NCBI GenBank assembly: GCA_015680685.1
Contig: MNCI01010845.1
Coordinates: 77,879-141,878, forward strand
Origin: Gnetum montanum
Taxonomy: Eukaryota; Streptophyta; Gnetopsida; Gnetales; Gnetaceae
Reading direction: 5' to 3'
DNA length: 64,000 bases
Made by a program: the position numbers and the translations under genes. Below the pieces are notes generated by a model. It saw nothing but the letters and a program-made list of their open reading frames with translations, was not told the origin of the DNA and searched no databases. Shown here one piece after another: positions 1 to 12,552 of this stretch (the first letter of the stretch is position 1; every line of letters starts with the position of its first letter).

Positions 1-1149
1 TATAGTCGTGTACCATTCTTTCAGTAATACATTCCTGAACATTCTCTCAAAAAAAAATAAACAAAGAATGACTTCAAAGGGTTGTACAAATTTTGTGCCC
101 AAGAGGGAGGCAAAGCGGGGTTCACTTGGGCTAGGGTTCAGAGCCCACTAAAGCCATGATCAACTTCATGATCAAGTATCTCTACCACTCCTGATGCTAT
201 TGAACCTCCTTTGTCATCATCTTCAATCTACAACATTGGTTACTACTAGGTTTAGAAAAATGTGAAGGATTGGAATGGCCAAAGTGCATCACGTTGGGAT
301 TTGGGGATCCAAGGGGGGTAACGTTGACATCCAAAGTTCACAAATCCTAAGAGGGCGGGTGGGGGTAAAAGGTTCCATGCTACCAAGCACCAAGAAGCTA
401 CATTTCTACTAAGGAAGCAAGAGCTCTTGGATGCCAAAATGCCAAGGGTGTTGAATTGTAGAAGTGTGAAACCTTGACATGGTGCCAAGGTTTGATTTTT
501 ATAGGGTTTTGGCCATCATTTGGACTACAAATTGGTTGTAAACAATTGACTGATTGGCTGTAGATTGGCTACCAAATTGCTAAAAATTAGTTGCCATGTT
601 TAGGGGGTAGGTGAGATCCATCTCCATGCATCCTAGCTATTTGGGCTCCTCCACACTGTCTAATCCCCTCTCTTCTAACTAGCTAACTCTCCCCCTCGCT
701 CTCTCTTCTAGGGGGAGGGTATCAACATTGAGGAGGGATTGAAGGTTAATGCTAGGGGCGAAGGTCAACTCCTCCAAGTAGGGTTACCTCCCTTTCCACA
801 TTGGGGGTAGGCGAGTTCCACCCCCTACACTCCTCAATGCTAGCCTTGAAGTCTCCTAGTTTGCTTACCTCCTACCAGGGTTGTGTCAACGTAGAAAAAT
901 GTGTACCCCCATAAAACCCATAAAATTGACATTTTTGACATTCCAGAAAGCATTTTTGACTCCTCCAAGCCCAAATATAGATACTAGGTGAATCTTTTCA
1001 CTTGGGGAATGAGGCTTTGGTCACTTATGAAGCATTTTTCAACCCCAAAAGTATGAAACATGTGAGATTGCCCCTTTATGGGCTACGACCTTCACATTTA
1101 CAATAAAATATTACCTCAGGTTTTATGGGATGGGATTACAAAGGTTTCG
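1..1149. other. Unassigned sequence, no gene seen
   Basis: I recognise no protein domain, RNA gene or LTR end here. Short open frames exist on both strands but none resembles a known protein. Two loosely similar stretches near 600 and 800 both begin with a run of G followed by TAGG and a C-rich tail, which may be an old tandem duplication. The sequence should contain the rest of Gy1 and the front half of the copia element if both had stayed whole. Neither is visible, so a deletion or a further insertion probably removed them. Confidence 0.5.
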
Positions 1150-2290
1150 ACATGCAAATTTGATGGTGTTTTAGGAACCATACAAGAAGAATTTTATATT
1201 GAATAACCTGAAGGGTTTGTTGATTCCATCAAGACCGATCATGTCTACAAACTCAACAAGGTCTCTATGGTCTCAAACAAGCTCCAAGAACTTGGTATGA
1301 AAGACTTTCCCAACATATCATATCTAATGAATTTGAAAGAGGTAAGGCTGATGTTACATTGTTTATTGAAAAAGAAGGAAAAGATCTTCTAATTTTTCAA
1401 ATCTATGTTGATGATATTATTTTTAGTGCCACTAATAAAATCCTTTACAAGAAGTTTTCTAATCTCATGCAGTCAAAATTTAAAATGAGTATGATGTGAG
1501 AACTCAAGAACTTTCTTGATTTTCAAATCTATTAGAAAAGTAATGGAACCTTATTATGTGAAACCAAGTATGTATAAGATCTTCTGCTAAAATATGGGTT
1601 GGCTAATGTTAAAGTTAACTATACTCTAATGGCTACAAATTCTAAACTTATTAAAGATGACCAAGGTAAGCCAGTTGATCCCAATCTTTATAGAGGTATG
1701 ATTGGTAGTCTTCTTTATTTAACTACAAGTCAACCAGATATAGCTTTAAGTATAGGATTATATGCTAGATATTAGTCAACTCCAAAATATTCTCACTACT
1801 AAGTTGTTAAAAAAAATTTCATTACTTAAAAGGTACTACTAACTAGGACCTTTGGTATCCAAAGGATTCCTCCCTTGATCTTGCTAGTTATTGTGATGCA
1901 GATTGGATAGGATGCTCTGATGATTGCCATGGCATGATTGGGAAGAAGTCTCATTTCTTGGATAATCAAGAAGCAAACCTTTATAGCTCTTTCAATTGTA
2001 GAAGCTGAATACATCTCTACTGGTAGTTGTTGTGCTCAATTACTTTGGATGAGAGAGACTCTCAAAGATTTGGAAGTAAACGTAGACTCAACTTCTATCT
2101 ACTATGATAACAAGAGTGTCATCAACATGACCAGGAATCCAACCCAACATTCTCATACCAAACATATTGAGATTCACCATCATTTCCTATGGGAGCATAC
2201 ATAACATGGTCATGTTATACTAGAATTCATTGGAACTAAAAGTTAGCTAGCTGATGCCTTCACAAAATCCTTCGATGAACATTGATTGAC
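1150..2290 (+). pseudogene. Ty1/copia reverse transcriptase and RNase H remnant (Sirevirus-like)
   Basis: This is the C-terminal half of a copia polyprotein, which would copy element RNA into cDNA in the cytoplasmic particle. The reading starts near EEFYIE and PEGF, then VYKLNK, with a frameshift where YGLKQAP would follow. The catalytic box YVDDI lies at 1404-1418. Further on are YRGMIGSLLYLT, AEAEY, CDNKSV-like and QHSHTKHIEIHHHF, the usual copia RNase H motifs, ending near LADAFTKS. There are several in-frame stops and shifts, and gag, protease and integrase are missing on the left. The affinity to Sirevirus is inferred from the protein motifs and from the PPT region downstream. Confidence 0.85.
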
Positions 2291-2430
2291 ATCTCTATGC
2301 AAGGATATCAACATAGGACCTTGTCCTATCATGTGAGAATTTTCATTCTTTCTATTCCAAATAAAACAAAACCAAACAAAAATCACAAAACCAAAACACT
2401 AGAAATATTTTCTTTTCCCTATGCATCTAT

Positions 2431-2573
2431 TTAGGGGGAGTTTGCCTCACCTTTTTGGTTACGTCCAAAAAGGGGGAGTAGGTAAAATGTGTTATTATAT
2501 TATTATGTTATTATTATTGGGATAAGACTAATCCATTTTTAAAAGTTTAGGAGCTTAAAAAAAAGGAGAAGAT
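2431..2573 (+). promoter_or_regulatory. Polypurine tracts of the copia element
   Basis: Two GGGGGAG tracts flank a hairpin-forming stretch (CTTTTTGG, six-base loop, CCAAAAAG at about 2451-2471). A final A/G-rich tract (AAAAAAAAGGAGAAG) ends at the LTR. Repeated polypurine tracts of this form before the 3' LTR are a known Sirevirus signature. They would prime plus-strand DNA synthesis. Confidence 0.7.
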
Positions 2574-3590
2574 TGTGGACCCTTTGGTTTTGGTATGTCA
2601 AAACCTTAAGAAAAATGGAAGACAAGTTTGTTTGTATGTGTGTCTGTAGTTTTTGTGCTTATAGGACAAGAGATTGGAAGACTAAGGCTATGGACAAGAA
2701 ATGAAGAATTTATCATGCAAATGAAGATGAAGAAAGACATCTCTAGAAAGCAATAAACATCTTGGTAGATTTGGGGTGAAGTTAGAGAAAATTCATAAAA
2801 ATGTCTTCAAAAATAACTGGACATCTTTCCCCAGTTGTCTTTCATGAGGCAAAGACATCTTTACAAAATGCAGACCAAATATAGAAAGATGTCTTTCTTG
2901 ATTTGAAGGCAAATTTAGAGAGATGTCTCAAGCATAAGAAAGACATCTCCCATGATCATTAGTGATCCTTAGCTAGCCATTACACAAGTTTCAAGAAGGA
3001 TTTAGAAACACTAAAGCTATAAGAATACTTGATGTGCCTTGGAAAAAGTGTGACCCTTTTTGTATTCATTGTACAATCATTTGTAATCATTAAATTCTCT
3101 ATTACTTTTCATTATATTATCATTTTTGGGATTGTAAGGTGTGTTGTACCTAATTGTGCAAGGATCAACAAATTGAGTTGTAATTATCCCTTGTAATTGT
3201 TATTCTTGTTGCCCTACAAGGTTGAGTTTCTTAAGCTTGTTGGGATCCTACAAGATTGAGTTGTTGATGGTGTGGTATAACACTCTAGTATGGATCTCAA
3301 GATTTTAAAGTTTGTGAAAACCTTAAAATCACATTTCCAAGCCTAACAAGACCTTGTAGGTTGAGTGATTGGTGCTACGATATAACACTCTGGAGCAGGG
3401 CTTCATGACTATATAGGAAGTGGATCCTTCAAGCACATTTTGAGAGCAACAAAGTCCAAAGGTGTGCTTGTGATCTATCCTCCAAGTGTGGAGTACCCAA
3501 GTTAAGGAACCATGTAAATTCATGTGTGTGCCAAGTTTCATAAAGGTTTGATTTGGGGAACTTATTCATCCTCCTCTTCTAAGTTCAACA
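2574..3590 (+). repeat. 3' LTR of the copia element
   Basis: The LTR starts TGTGGACC directly after the polypurine tract and ends at TTCAACA, after which sequence homologous to the Gy1 3' ORF begins. The length is about 1.0 kb. No 5' partner is present in the window, so the edges rest on the PPT, the TG...CA ends and the flanking homology break. Confidence 0.65.
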
Positions 3591-4028
3591 ATCCATAGCA
3601 TTATCTTGTTTATTTTTCCAGAATTTGTAGACTTCTCCAAAGTACCATGTAGCATTATTAGATAGTGTTGGCCACAATGAAGATTCTTAAACTTGCATCT
3701 TAATAGATTCCAAAGAAAACTCCATGAATGTACTAAAGTTCAGCTCCACAATGATAATAGACATTATGAATTTTTCCCAAATGGGTTAGAGGAATTCATC
3801 AGATAGTGTGAGACATTGTCCCTGTTCAGGTGCTAGTGGTACCTATGCTTCTACTTGTGTTGAATCTTCGGTGGTAGGAGTCTATTAATGAATGCTAAAT
3901 GATTGAACCTCCTACTCTGTGTGTTCGGCCTGAGGAGTTTGTTCTTCTACTTGGCCTCTTCCATGACCTCTCAGTCTCTTCTTACCATGTTGTGAAGGTC
4001 CTTCTATTGTAGGTCTCATTGGAGCCAT
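3591..4028 (-). pseudogene. 3' ORF of Gy1, N-terminal part, function unknown
   Basis: The frame starts with ATG at 4028 and begins MAPMRPTIEGPSQHGKK. It shares its plan with the 3' ORF of element B: a basic N-terminus, a variable stretch, then VELNFS...SLES...SSLWPTL, and WYFGEVYKFW close to the copia insertion point. Both copies keep the same start codon. Conservation at protein level in diverged copies suggests it was a real gene of the family. It has several stops and is cut by the copia insertion. The position after integrase is that of an env-like gene, but no envelope domain is visible in this part. Confidence 0.6.
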
Positions 4029-4535
4029 CTACAATCATTAGAAATTAAGGTTACTATGGTATTCAAATTGGTTCATAATGGTTCATAATCCTTTCTTGTA
4101 CTCTTGGTTTGATTAAATTCTTATCCATTTTATTAGTTATGGCCCTTATCATGATTGTAGAGTTAGAGAAATTTCAAAAAAATCCCTAAATTATTATATC
4201 TTTAATTATTATGACCTTCCATAGTTATCATTTCATTATTTATTATGCCCTTAAATTATTGGTATGGTTAGCTAGGAGAATTGGTTAAGTCCTTTGGCTT
4301 CAATTTGATTTGTTAGTTGTAATATTCTTATTGTATCCTTATACTTACCCTTTATATTATATTCCGAGAATTAGAAAATTTTGGCTTAATCTTCCATAGC
4401 TATGTGCAATAGACCCTAGTCCACATCCCCCAACCCATACCTAACCCCCCCCCCCCCCTCCCAACCACCCTCCCCTCCCATGACTAAGTTGAACACTCTA
4501 ATATCAACAGGGTTCAAGAATCTCTCAAATCAAAC
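4029..4535 (-). other. Predicted intron upstream of the Gy1 3' ORF
   Basis: On the minus strand the donor reads CATAG|GTTTGATTT and the acceptor TGATTGTAG|ATGG, with TTTCTAATG as a possible branch site. The acceptor falls exactly before the ATG of the 3' ORF. Element B has the same two sites at matching places. The intron holds a long G run (plus strand C run at 4444-4458) next to a TTAGTCATGGG motif. This is an inference from splice consensus and from comparison of two copies. Confidence 0.45.
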
Positions 4536-4639
4536 CTATGATGAGGAAGTTATGGCATCATGAAGTTTGGTTGCCATAGCTCAAAAAAAATTCAAGAACT
4601 CCTCTTGCTATGAAATGAAAAAATGAAAGATTTTTCTAA

Positions 4640-4740
4640 TTACCATGTGTATATATACTATTTTTATATGAACGACATTGTAGCTACAACATCATAACTA
4701 CAATGTATGATGGTCTAATACATCATAGCTATGATGTTAC
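4640..4740 (-). promoter_or_regulatory. Internal promoter-like module of Gy1
   Basis: A TATATATA box lies at 4649-4658. Directly upstream on the minus strand, at about 4668-4736, are several palindromic repeats of the CATAGCTATG and ATGATGT kind. The LTRs of the family have the same plan: palindromic repeats, then TATA. The distance from the TATA to the predicted splice donor (about 115 bases) matches the one in element B (about 120). Confidence 0.45.
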
Positions 4741-6299
4741 TATGAAAAAATTTTGAATTTTTGATGATTTTTCATGGAGAAATTATGTCAATTGAATAAT
4801 TTGGAAGACAGAGGTTGTCTAAAGGATCTTGAATCATTTATGATTCTTGGATTTCAAAAAATTGGACACTCAAAATTCATAAGAAAGGAATATCAGGCAA
4901 CCAAAATGTATTGGATATATATGAGATGGATTGAGGGTTATTAACATATGGATCGATTATAAAACTTGTGGAAAGTAAAAATTGAGTACTAAAGTGTTCT
5001 AGAGGGACAAGATGACATGGAATTAATCATTAGGTATAAGGTACAAGAGTTTTACAAGTGGATCCTCCCCAAACTAGGCTTTAGGCCTTAGTGCCCTTGC
5101 ATAACCACTCCTCAAAGTGTTCGTAGCTACTTAAGGAGTTGAATGTAAACCATATCTATCTAGCAAAACACACATGTAAATATGGTCAAATTGAGAAAAT
5201 AACACCATATTATAAAAGATCATGAAATTATGATAAAATATGCTAGTGAAGTGGAATGAAATTTATAAAGGATTGTAGAAATTGGGACATGAGGTGCCTT
5301 ATCATACGCATAATGAATCCTTGTGTGTGATATGTGGTTAAAGTAATTATTAGCCTTTCCATACAATATTCAAACCAAGTTTAGACCACTTTTCAATGAC
5401 ATTGCATTATATCATCCCCAATACTAACAACCATATGACTACCATTGTTGTAAGAAGTATTTCCACTTGGCAATGTAGTTCAAGGAGTTTATTAATAGCA
5501 CATTTTTTTATTTTTTAGATTTCTAGGAAGTTGTCTAACTTCAAGCATGGGTAACATGTCTTTCCAATGGAACCCCCAGAAATGTTATATTGTTTTTTTT
5601 ATTCTATTTTTACTATGTCGACCTCACCAAAGGACTACCTTTAGGCATGGATAACATGTCTTTCTAGTGAAATGCTTAACAATAGGATAAAACTCACAAT
5701 AGTAGTGCTAGAGAATCCACAAGTCCCCTTGATCTCACACCCTTTTCATTCGTACTTGGTTCTTCATTCTGTTATCAAGGCATAATGATCAAAAATTTAT
5801 TTTTAGTTTTATTATGAAAAGAATGTCATTATGGCTATAGTAAGAACCTCTTATTGTTGGAAATGAGTGGATGAATGGCATGGTCTCACTATATAGGTAA
5901 TCAATACTTCATGATTTGATAATATAGGACAATCTTCACCTTATTGGGACAACATCTTGCTTTATTCCTTGCACTTTATTGAAAAAATAAAAAAAATGTG
6001 TACAAAAAAGGTAGTGAAAATCATAAAAAAAGGGGTAAAATAGAGGACTAATTTCAAAAAAATTAAAGAATAGAAAATGATTAAGAACTGAAAAAGTATA
6101 AAAGAATGAAAAGATATCAAAAAATGTGAAAGAGTACTAAGAAAAAGAAAAATATTTAGTTTTTTTCCTAAGTGTCATATAGGGCACCCCCATGACTATA
6201 GTCAAAAAAAATTAAGCACAAGGTTAAACAAATATGAGATGGTTTAGTGAGATGGGTAGATTTCACAAAGGAATTAGGATATTCATAATATGGTTTGAT
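4741..6299 (-). other. Non-coding spacer between integrase and the 3' ORF unit of Gy1
   Basis: No coding domain is seen. Parts match the spacers of element B (around 23960-24500) and Gy2 (19428-19960). The stretch 5980-6150 is a low-complexity AAAGAATGAAAA-type repeat. A CACCCCCATGACTATAG motif near 6185-6201, in minus-strand sense a TAGTCATGGGGG box, sits just after the integrase end and resembles the element's own PPT. Confidence 0.6.
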
Positions 6300-7560
6300 C
6301 TATTGAATGTTGACTAAAGTAAGTTTGTATGAGAAAGTTGGGTGGTAAATTTGCATAGCTCCTAAAGGATATGTGGCATGGACAATGTAGGGTCCTATCC
6401 ATAAAGTTTGGAACTTAATATTTTGTGGCACATGAATGAGATTATAATATAGGATCTTATCACCTGGTTTGATTGATACTTGTTGAATATGTACATCATG
6501 CCTATGTTTGGAGTACTTCTTTTGGATTTTGCTGCTCATCAAGGCTACAAGTCTATTTTCCTCTAAAAGGTTTAGATTCATTAGGGATTCTTTTTGTGCT
6601 AAGCTCAAGTCTAGGTCAATTTTACTAGTAGTAGCTGATGTTTGTAGCTCTACTTAAATTGATAGAGTAGGCAATTTTCTATAGACTAGCTCGTAGGGAA
6701 AATATCCTATGGGAAGTTTCCATGTGGTCCTATAGGCCTAGAGAGCATCATTTAATTTAGTGCTTCAATATTTTCTAAATTGACTAATAATTCTAGCTAA
6801 TATTCATGTAATTTCTTAATTAGTCACTTCTACTTGACCATTCACTTGGGAGTGACATTGTCTAGTCAACTTATGGTTCATCCTAAGTTGTCACATGAGC
6901 TTCTTGAATGTAGCACCCATGAAGTGTGTTCCATTATCTACAATTAGCATTCATGCTACTCCAAATTTTTTTTACCACCTATTGTTGAAAGAATTTAGCA
7001 ACTATTTTTGTTGTATAATCCTTAACTATAGCTACTTCTACCCATTTAGTGCAATAATCAACCATCACAATAATGTATTCTTTCCTATTTGACATTAGTA
7101 TAATGGGTTCCATGAAATCAATTCCCCATATATCAAAGGGTTTCAATGGTTGTATCCATTGCTATGGCCCTTCATTCTTGGCCATTATTTTTTCATCATG
7201 TTGATATCTCTCACAACATTGGGTGAAGTTGTATGTATCCTAGAATATCGTAGGTCAAAATTAGCCTACCATCATTAGCTTTAGTGCTATTTTGCACCTT
7301 GTGTAGTGACCACTACATGATCCATCATGTACATCTTATAGAATTCTCTGTTGGTGCTCTTCCAAAACACACCATCTCACTAGTTCATCAACATAAATCT
7401 TGTAGAGATTTCCATTTAGTTACATATACCTCTTCACTTAATTGAGGAACTACTCTTTCTATTTTTTATTCCACTCGATAGGAAGCTCTTATGTTAGAAG
7501 ATAAGTCATATAATCAAAGATCCATGATTTCTCTGTTGACTTGATAACCATTTTCATTTT
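6300..7560 (-). pseudogene. Gy1 integrase remnant
   Basis: This is the Ty3/gypsy integrase that would insert the cDNA. On the minus strand the core shows GIDFMEPI (first Asp), IVDNGTHFMGATF (second Asp), and SQVNGQVEVTN (third acidic residue), followed by a C-terminal part with KPGDKILYYN and LWIGPYIV before a stop at 6300. The last 102 residues are uninterrupted. The first half of the core has stops, and the N-terminal zinc region is poorly preserved. Confidence 0.8.
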
Positions 7561-7639
7561 CATAAAAAAGTGCTTATCGAGGAACTGGTCTAATAATGGT
7601 TCTTCTTACTCCTATGATTTCCAACTTAGTCTTAACAAG

Positions 7640-8110
7640 TGATCTACTATGACATTCTCCATTATGTTCTTGTCAATCATAGTGATGTCAAATTCTTGTA
7701 AGATTAAAAGTCACCTTATCAACATAGGGCTCACTACTAGTTTATTCATCAAAAATTGGATTGCACTATGGTCTATGTAGACATAGATAGGGTACCTAAG
7801 CACATAATGTTTGAGTTATTCTTGCACATACACCATAGCCATAAGCTCCTTTTTAGTAGTAGTGTAATTAATTTGTTCCTTGGTGATGCTTCTATTGGTA
7901 CAATGCATGTAATATGGCCTCTTTTGATCATCAAGCTATGGTAGTACTATGCCTAGTGCATAATTGGAAGCATCTATCATTATGTGAAAGGGCTTGGACC
8001 AATCTGGAGCTCTAAGGATTAGTGTTTCTATTAGTTTCTATTTGAGTGTCTCAATGCCTTCTCACATTTCTCCGTCCACTGGAATGGTGCATCTTTCTTG
8101 GTCAATTCTA
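7640..8110 (-). pseudogene. Gy1 RNase H remnant
   Basis: This domain would degrade the RNA strand during reverse transcription. The motifs DASNYALGIVLP, then QINYTTTKKELMAMVY, then YIDHSAIQFLMNK are in the right order and spacing for a Ty3/gypsy RNase H. A few stops interrupt it. It follows RT without a gap, and a tether leads on to the integrase. Confidence 0.8.
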
Positions 8111-8900
8111 CCAAAAGTTTTTTTTATCTTGGAAAATTTTTCTATGAATGTTTGATAATACCCTATATGACCTAGAAATGGTCTAACCTCTTAATAGTTT
8201 GTGGCCTCTCAGTGATACTCTGAATGACTCTTATTTTTTCTAGGTAGACCTCTATTTCTTTTTGTAAAAACTTATGTTCCAAAATGATCCCATCTTGGAC
8301 CATTAAATGGCTTTCTTGACAATTGAACTTTAATTTGGTTTCAACACATCTTTTCAATACTTGCTAAATGGTCCAATGCATGCTTAAAACCTAGCCCATA
8401 AGTATAGAAATCATCCATAAATAGTTCTACACCATTGCCTATTTGTTTTTGGAAGATAATTAGTACTAATCTTTAAAAAGTAGCGGGTGCATGGCACAAG
8501 TCAAAAGGATTTTTCTTGTAAGAAAATGTTCCCCAAGGACTAGTGAACATAGCCTTTTTTTGGTCTTTCAATGCAATGCTAATTTAGTTATATCTGTTAT
8601 ATCCATCAAGAAAGATATAGCACTAATTTCCCACTATCATATCGAGGACTTGATCAACAAATGGTAAAGGGAAATGGTCCTTGAATATTGCGAAGTTCAA
8701 CAACTAGAAATCAATACATACTCTCCACTCACCACCCTTTTTTGGAACAATTACCAAAGGGCTAACCCATTCATTATCTATAATGGGGTAAATGAATCTT
8801 GCTTCTAATGGCTTTTCCAATTCCTATTTCAGTACTTCTTTGATCTTAGGATTCAACCTTCTCTAAGATTGGTAGTGTGGCATGACAACTAGATTTGTCT
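8111..8900 (-). pseudogene. Gy1 reverse transcriptase remnant
   Basis: Read on the minus strand, EARFIYPI...WVSPLVIVPKKGG and WRVCIDF open the palm and fingers. A LDGYNRYN-type box follows, then FTSPWGTFSYKKNPFDL, and the active site as ELFMDDF. The thumb side has HFG and FLGHIGYYQTFIEKFSKI. The FMDDF form in place of YVDDI is typical of Athila. The frame is interrupted by a number of stops but domain order and length are normal. Confidence 0.85.
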
Positions 8901-9357
8901 ATATTTGGTATTGACATATTCATGGAACAATGTGTGTTATATCATCGTAGGACCATGAGAACGTTGTTGGCCATTTATTGACTACTTCCAATAATCTCTT
9001 TTTCTAATCTTTATCAAAGTTGACATTGATGATTACCTATTTTTGTTATTTAGAAAGGCATATTCTAACACATTCAATAGGGCTTTTAATTCTAATGGTT
9101 ACAGCTCAAAATTGCTTGGGATCTCAAACTATCCCCATTCAATATCTTCTTCCTAGTGTGAATGTGCATAGGGGTGTTTCCTTCATAACTATTCCAGCTT
9201 ATGTGTTTTCTCAACATAGGCACTTATGATCTAATTGGTTGGTTCCATGTATATTTTAGATTCTATATCTTTATCAGTAGTCAACCACTAGGTGCCTTCT
9301 TCATTAGTGGTTGCTGCATATAGACACCATTGCACATACATGTTTTCTAGACATTGA

Positions 9358-9800
9358 TTACAATTCTATGCTCTTTCCTTGTTTAACAATCCAAATTATC
9401 CACATGCACTTGCATCCGTTATCACTGTTTGTAATACATGGAACTTGACGTCTTTGTATAATTCTATTTTTATCTTCCTTGGATATTTCCAAGGATAAAT
9501 CTCTAATTTCTAGCTTAGCATCCATAGTGCTAAGCCATTCCCTTTCCATTATTATAGGAAATTCTCCCTTATTTTTCCCCATGTGTATTACTAAGAAGTC
9601 GATAGGGTAGGACTAGCCACTGATGGTGGTGATGATATCATCCACCTATCCTAGTGGGATAGTGATTAACTAATCTACAAGCTCTAATCAGATATTTCTT
9701 TTCCTTAGGGGATAAAGATTCCAAGCCTTGTACGTATCTTCTAAAATTAAGTTTACTCCTAACCTAGAATCTAGTAAAGCATTTCATGATTTGTAACTTG
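9358..9800 (-). pseudogene. Gy1 aspartic protease remnant
   Basis: The retropepsin-like active site reads ALLDSRLGVNLI, so the usual D-S/L-G box is kept except that Gly has become Arg. It continues with TYKAWNL, a hydrophobic core, and FPIIMEREWLSTMDAKLEI. Gy2 and Gy3 carry the same sequence pattern. The protease lies between gag and RT as expected and would cut the polyprotein. Confidence 0.7.
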
Positions 9801-9899
9801 CAATTTGAAGATATATCAAGGGACTTCTTAGATCTATTCTCTTCTGGGGAAGTGCTCTTGCCTTTATCCAATTCATAATGGTTTGGGTAAGCATGACAG

Positions 9900-12412
9900 C
9901 AATCAGATTTGGATTGGTAGAAGATGGAGGCCTAGTATTCCCTAGAGGAGTGTGTGTAGATGGGATTGATGTAGATGGAGTCTCCATTCTTTGAATGCTT
10001 TTTAGAATTGCTCAAAAGAATGGACATTTCCTAGATTGAGGTTCATTCATTATTGCCTCCTCCTACATGTTTACTACCCTTGTTGCATTCTTCTACTGTG
10101 GTTTTGATGGCTACTCCCCTTGCATGACTAGTGGTGGCATTGAAGGTAAAGAGTTGGAAGGTTAGTTTGATGAACCAACTATTGATTAATGTGTGTAAAG
10201 ATTAGGACCCATCCTTAGAGTGGTAGGTCTACAATACTTAGGTGGATAATAAGGAGAAGAAGTGTGAATTGAAGCATTCCCTAGAGAGATTGGATGTTGC
10301 ACATAATATCCATAAGAATTCAGTTGCCTATATGGATATTATTGCCTTGGTGGTGGCATTTCCTATGCTTGGGGTTGTTTCTACTACTACTAGTATTGAT
10401 CCTATGGTTGAGGATAGGCTCTACTTGGGTAGCAGGTTGGCTGGAAGGATTTTCTAAGATTACCTTGATGACAAGATAACTGTCTTGGCATCCTATTTTT
10501 AACAAATCTTGGATTGAGTGTGTATCCCCCAAACTCTTTCAAGTGGGCCATAACAGGGCAACATCCCTTAGGATGTTCATACTAGCACATCTTACATCAT
10601 TCCTCTTCTTCTGAACTAGAGTCAATACACTCCTAAACTATAGCAATTTTTCCTTTTTGCTTATAACCTTCTTATCCATGATCTCTTTTCTTCTTCTTAT
10701 CTTTGCCTTTATTGAATGCTTGTTCAATCCTTTCTTCTACTATGTTAATATCTATATCAAACTTCTCATCCACCAAGTCCCACTTCTCTACCTTTGTTGC
10801 TATATCATTGATCAATTTCTAAATTGGTAGAGTTTTCTTTTGAATTACATCTTCCAAGGTTTCTTCTCCCTGCTTATCACACATTTAAACACCTCATTTT
10901 CTTATTAATGGATCTCAATTATATTCTTCAACTAATTCTCTATTCTTTAACTCTCCTTCCTATTTTTCCACTTGGTCTATTAACCTTTGGATCTGATGAG
11001 TTATTATCTTTGATAATCTTCCTTGGGCATAGACCCCAAGGATCTCTTTGGTTCTGTTCCTTAACCCATCAACAATGTGTCTGAGTTGTTCACTTTGTGA
11101 GAATCCATGGCTTGGGCATCAATGGATTCATGTGTCCCTTGCTTCCATCCCTAGATTTACTTTCTGAGGTTAGATACTCTTGAGTAAGTTAGATACTTTT
11201 CATTAAAGAGCTCAAGCATGGTACTCCATCTTCTAATCAATTCTGGTTCTAATGATTTGTACCAACTCTCTACCTCCTTGATGAGTGTTCTAGGAAATAA
11301 CTTTAATTTTCCCAGTCACTTTCAATGTTTTGGAGGGCACAGGCATCATGGAATGCTTGAAGGTGATGTTGTGGATCTATGTTATATCCTCCTTCAAATT
11401 TAGGAATATTATTCATGTCTAGTCACCTAATGTGACTATCCCTTAAGTGCCTAGTTGGAATATACTCTGCTTCCCTAATATTGATCATATTGCGAGTGGG
11501 CAACAAGGGTTCTGCATGGCCATTGGGTTCATAAACTCTATTATAGTGTTGTTACCTTTGGTGCTCATAATTTTCTCTCTCTTTACACCTAATCCTATCT
11601 CTTCTTGGTTCATACTCATCCTCTTCTTCATATGGATGCCTTCGACAATTTTCATGCCTATCATGACCCCTACACCTTTCCCTATTATAATCTCTAAGTC
11701 TTTGTTCCCTTCTGTCAGATTCTACTCATGTCTATGAGGAGGAAGAGGAAGCAGTTACAGAATCATGCCAACTAGTTCTCCTTTTGTGACTCTATAATTC
11801 ATCCTTTTGTCATTTTGTAGAAGCTCTAGGGCTTGAGCTTCACATATGTTTAGAGTCTTCTACCTCTTTTCTTGGTGTCTCTTTAAGGACTGAATGTAAT
11901 TATACCTTGATAGGTTCTCCCATATGAATAATAGGCATTTGTGAGTGGGCTTCATGATTATGGTGGAGTTTCTCTGTTAATAATGCATCATCATGAATTT
12001 CCTCTAGGTCAACATTGTGGTTGATTCTTTTTCCTTTGCTATTTCCATGCCTTCTCTCCATAGTAGCCTGTCTTCATATTTGTGTCTCTATGGGTTGATA
12101 TGGCATGGTCATGTGTTTGGTCACATAATACCTTTCTTGTGCATGATCCAAGTTCATCCCCATTAAGGCTACCTAAAGCATGGATGATGTTGAATGTTCT
12201 AGAGGCAAAACGATGTTACCCTACAAGTCTCTCCACCTTAGTTGCTCATCCTGGTGAAAGATGAATGTAAAATCAGGATAATAGGGATTGGTATGAGTGT
12301 ATGAATTCCTTGTTTACATAGGCACACTCTAGTCTTCATCATCATGTCTCCTGTCATTGCTCTTTTGTGGCTCTTTGGCAAGTGATAACTTCTCTTTAAG
12401 TGTTGAAGCCAT
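9900..12412 (-). pseudogene. Gy1 gag remnant
   Basis: The start is placed at ATG 12412 (MASTLKEKLSLAKE), which aligns with MASNRDTLSLAKE of Gy2. A basic, charged N-terminal region (YNRERCRGHDRH and neighbours) leads to the capsid-like core IPKFEGGYNIDPQHHLQAFH and ALQNIESDW. A zinc knuckle lies near 10540-10600 with spacing C-x2-C-x3-H-x4-C (YEHPKGCC). The tail is rich in Pro and Tyr and runs into the protease. Many stops are present. The protein would form the particle and bind element RNA. Confidence 0.75.
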
Positions 12413-12533
12413 ATTATGTGTTTGATGCTTAGTTATGCGTGTGTTATTAAAATTGATTAAAGATGTAAGGAATAAACTTGTGGTGCCTAACACAATGAAC
12501 TGTATAAGATCAACTACTCATCACATTGACACA

Positions 12534-12552
12534 TCCTCAGCAATGGTGCCAA
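12534..12552 (-). other. Primer binding site of Gy1
   Basis: On the minus strand the sequence directly after the 5' LTR reads TTGGCACCATTGCTGAGG. It is close to TTGGCGCCGTTGCCGGGGA, the tRNA-complementary site usual for Athila elements. It fixes the element's orientation and the LTR edge. Confidence 0.75.

Noticed and set aside
4444-4458. C run as a G-quadruplex regulatory element
   Set aside because: It is a single homopolymer run next to a PPT-like box. Slippage at a purine-rich tract explains it, and element B has no comparable run at the matching place.
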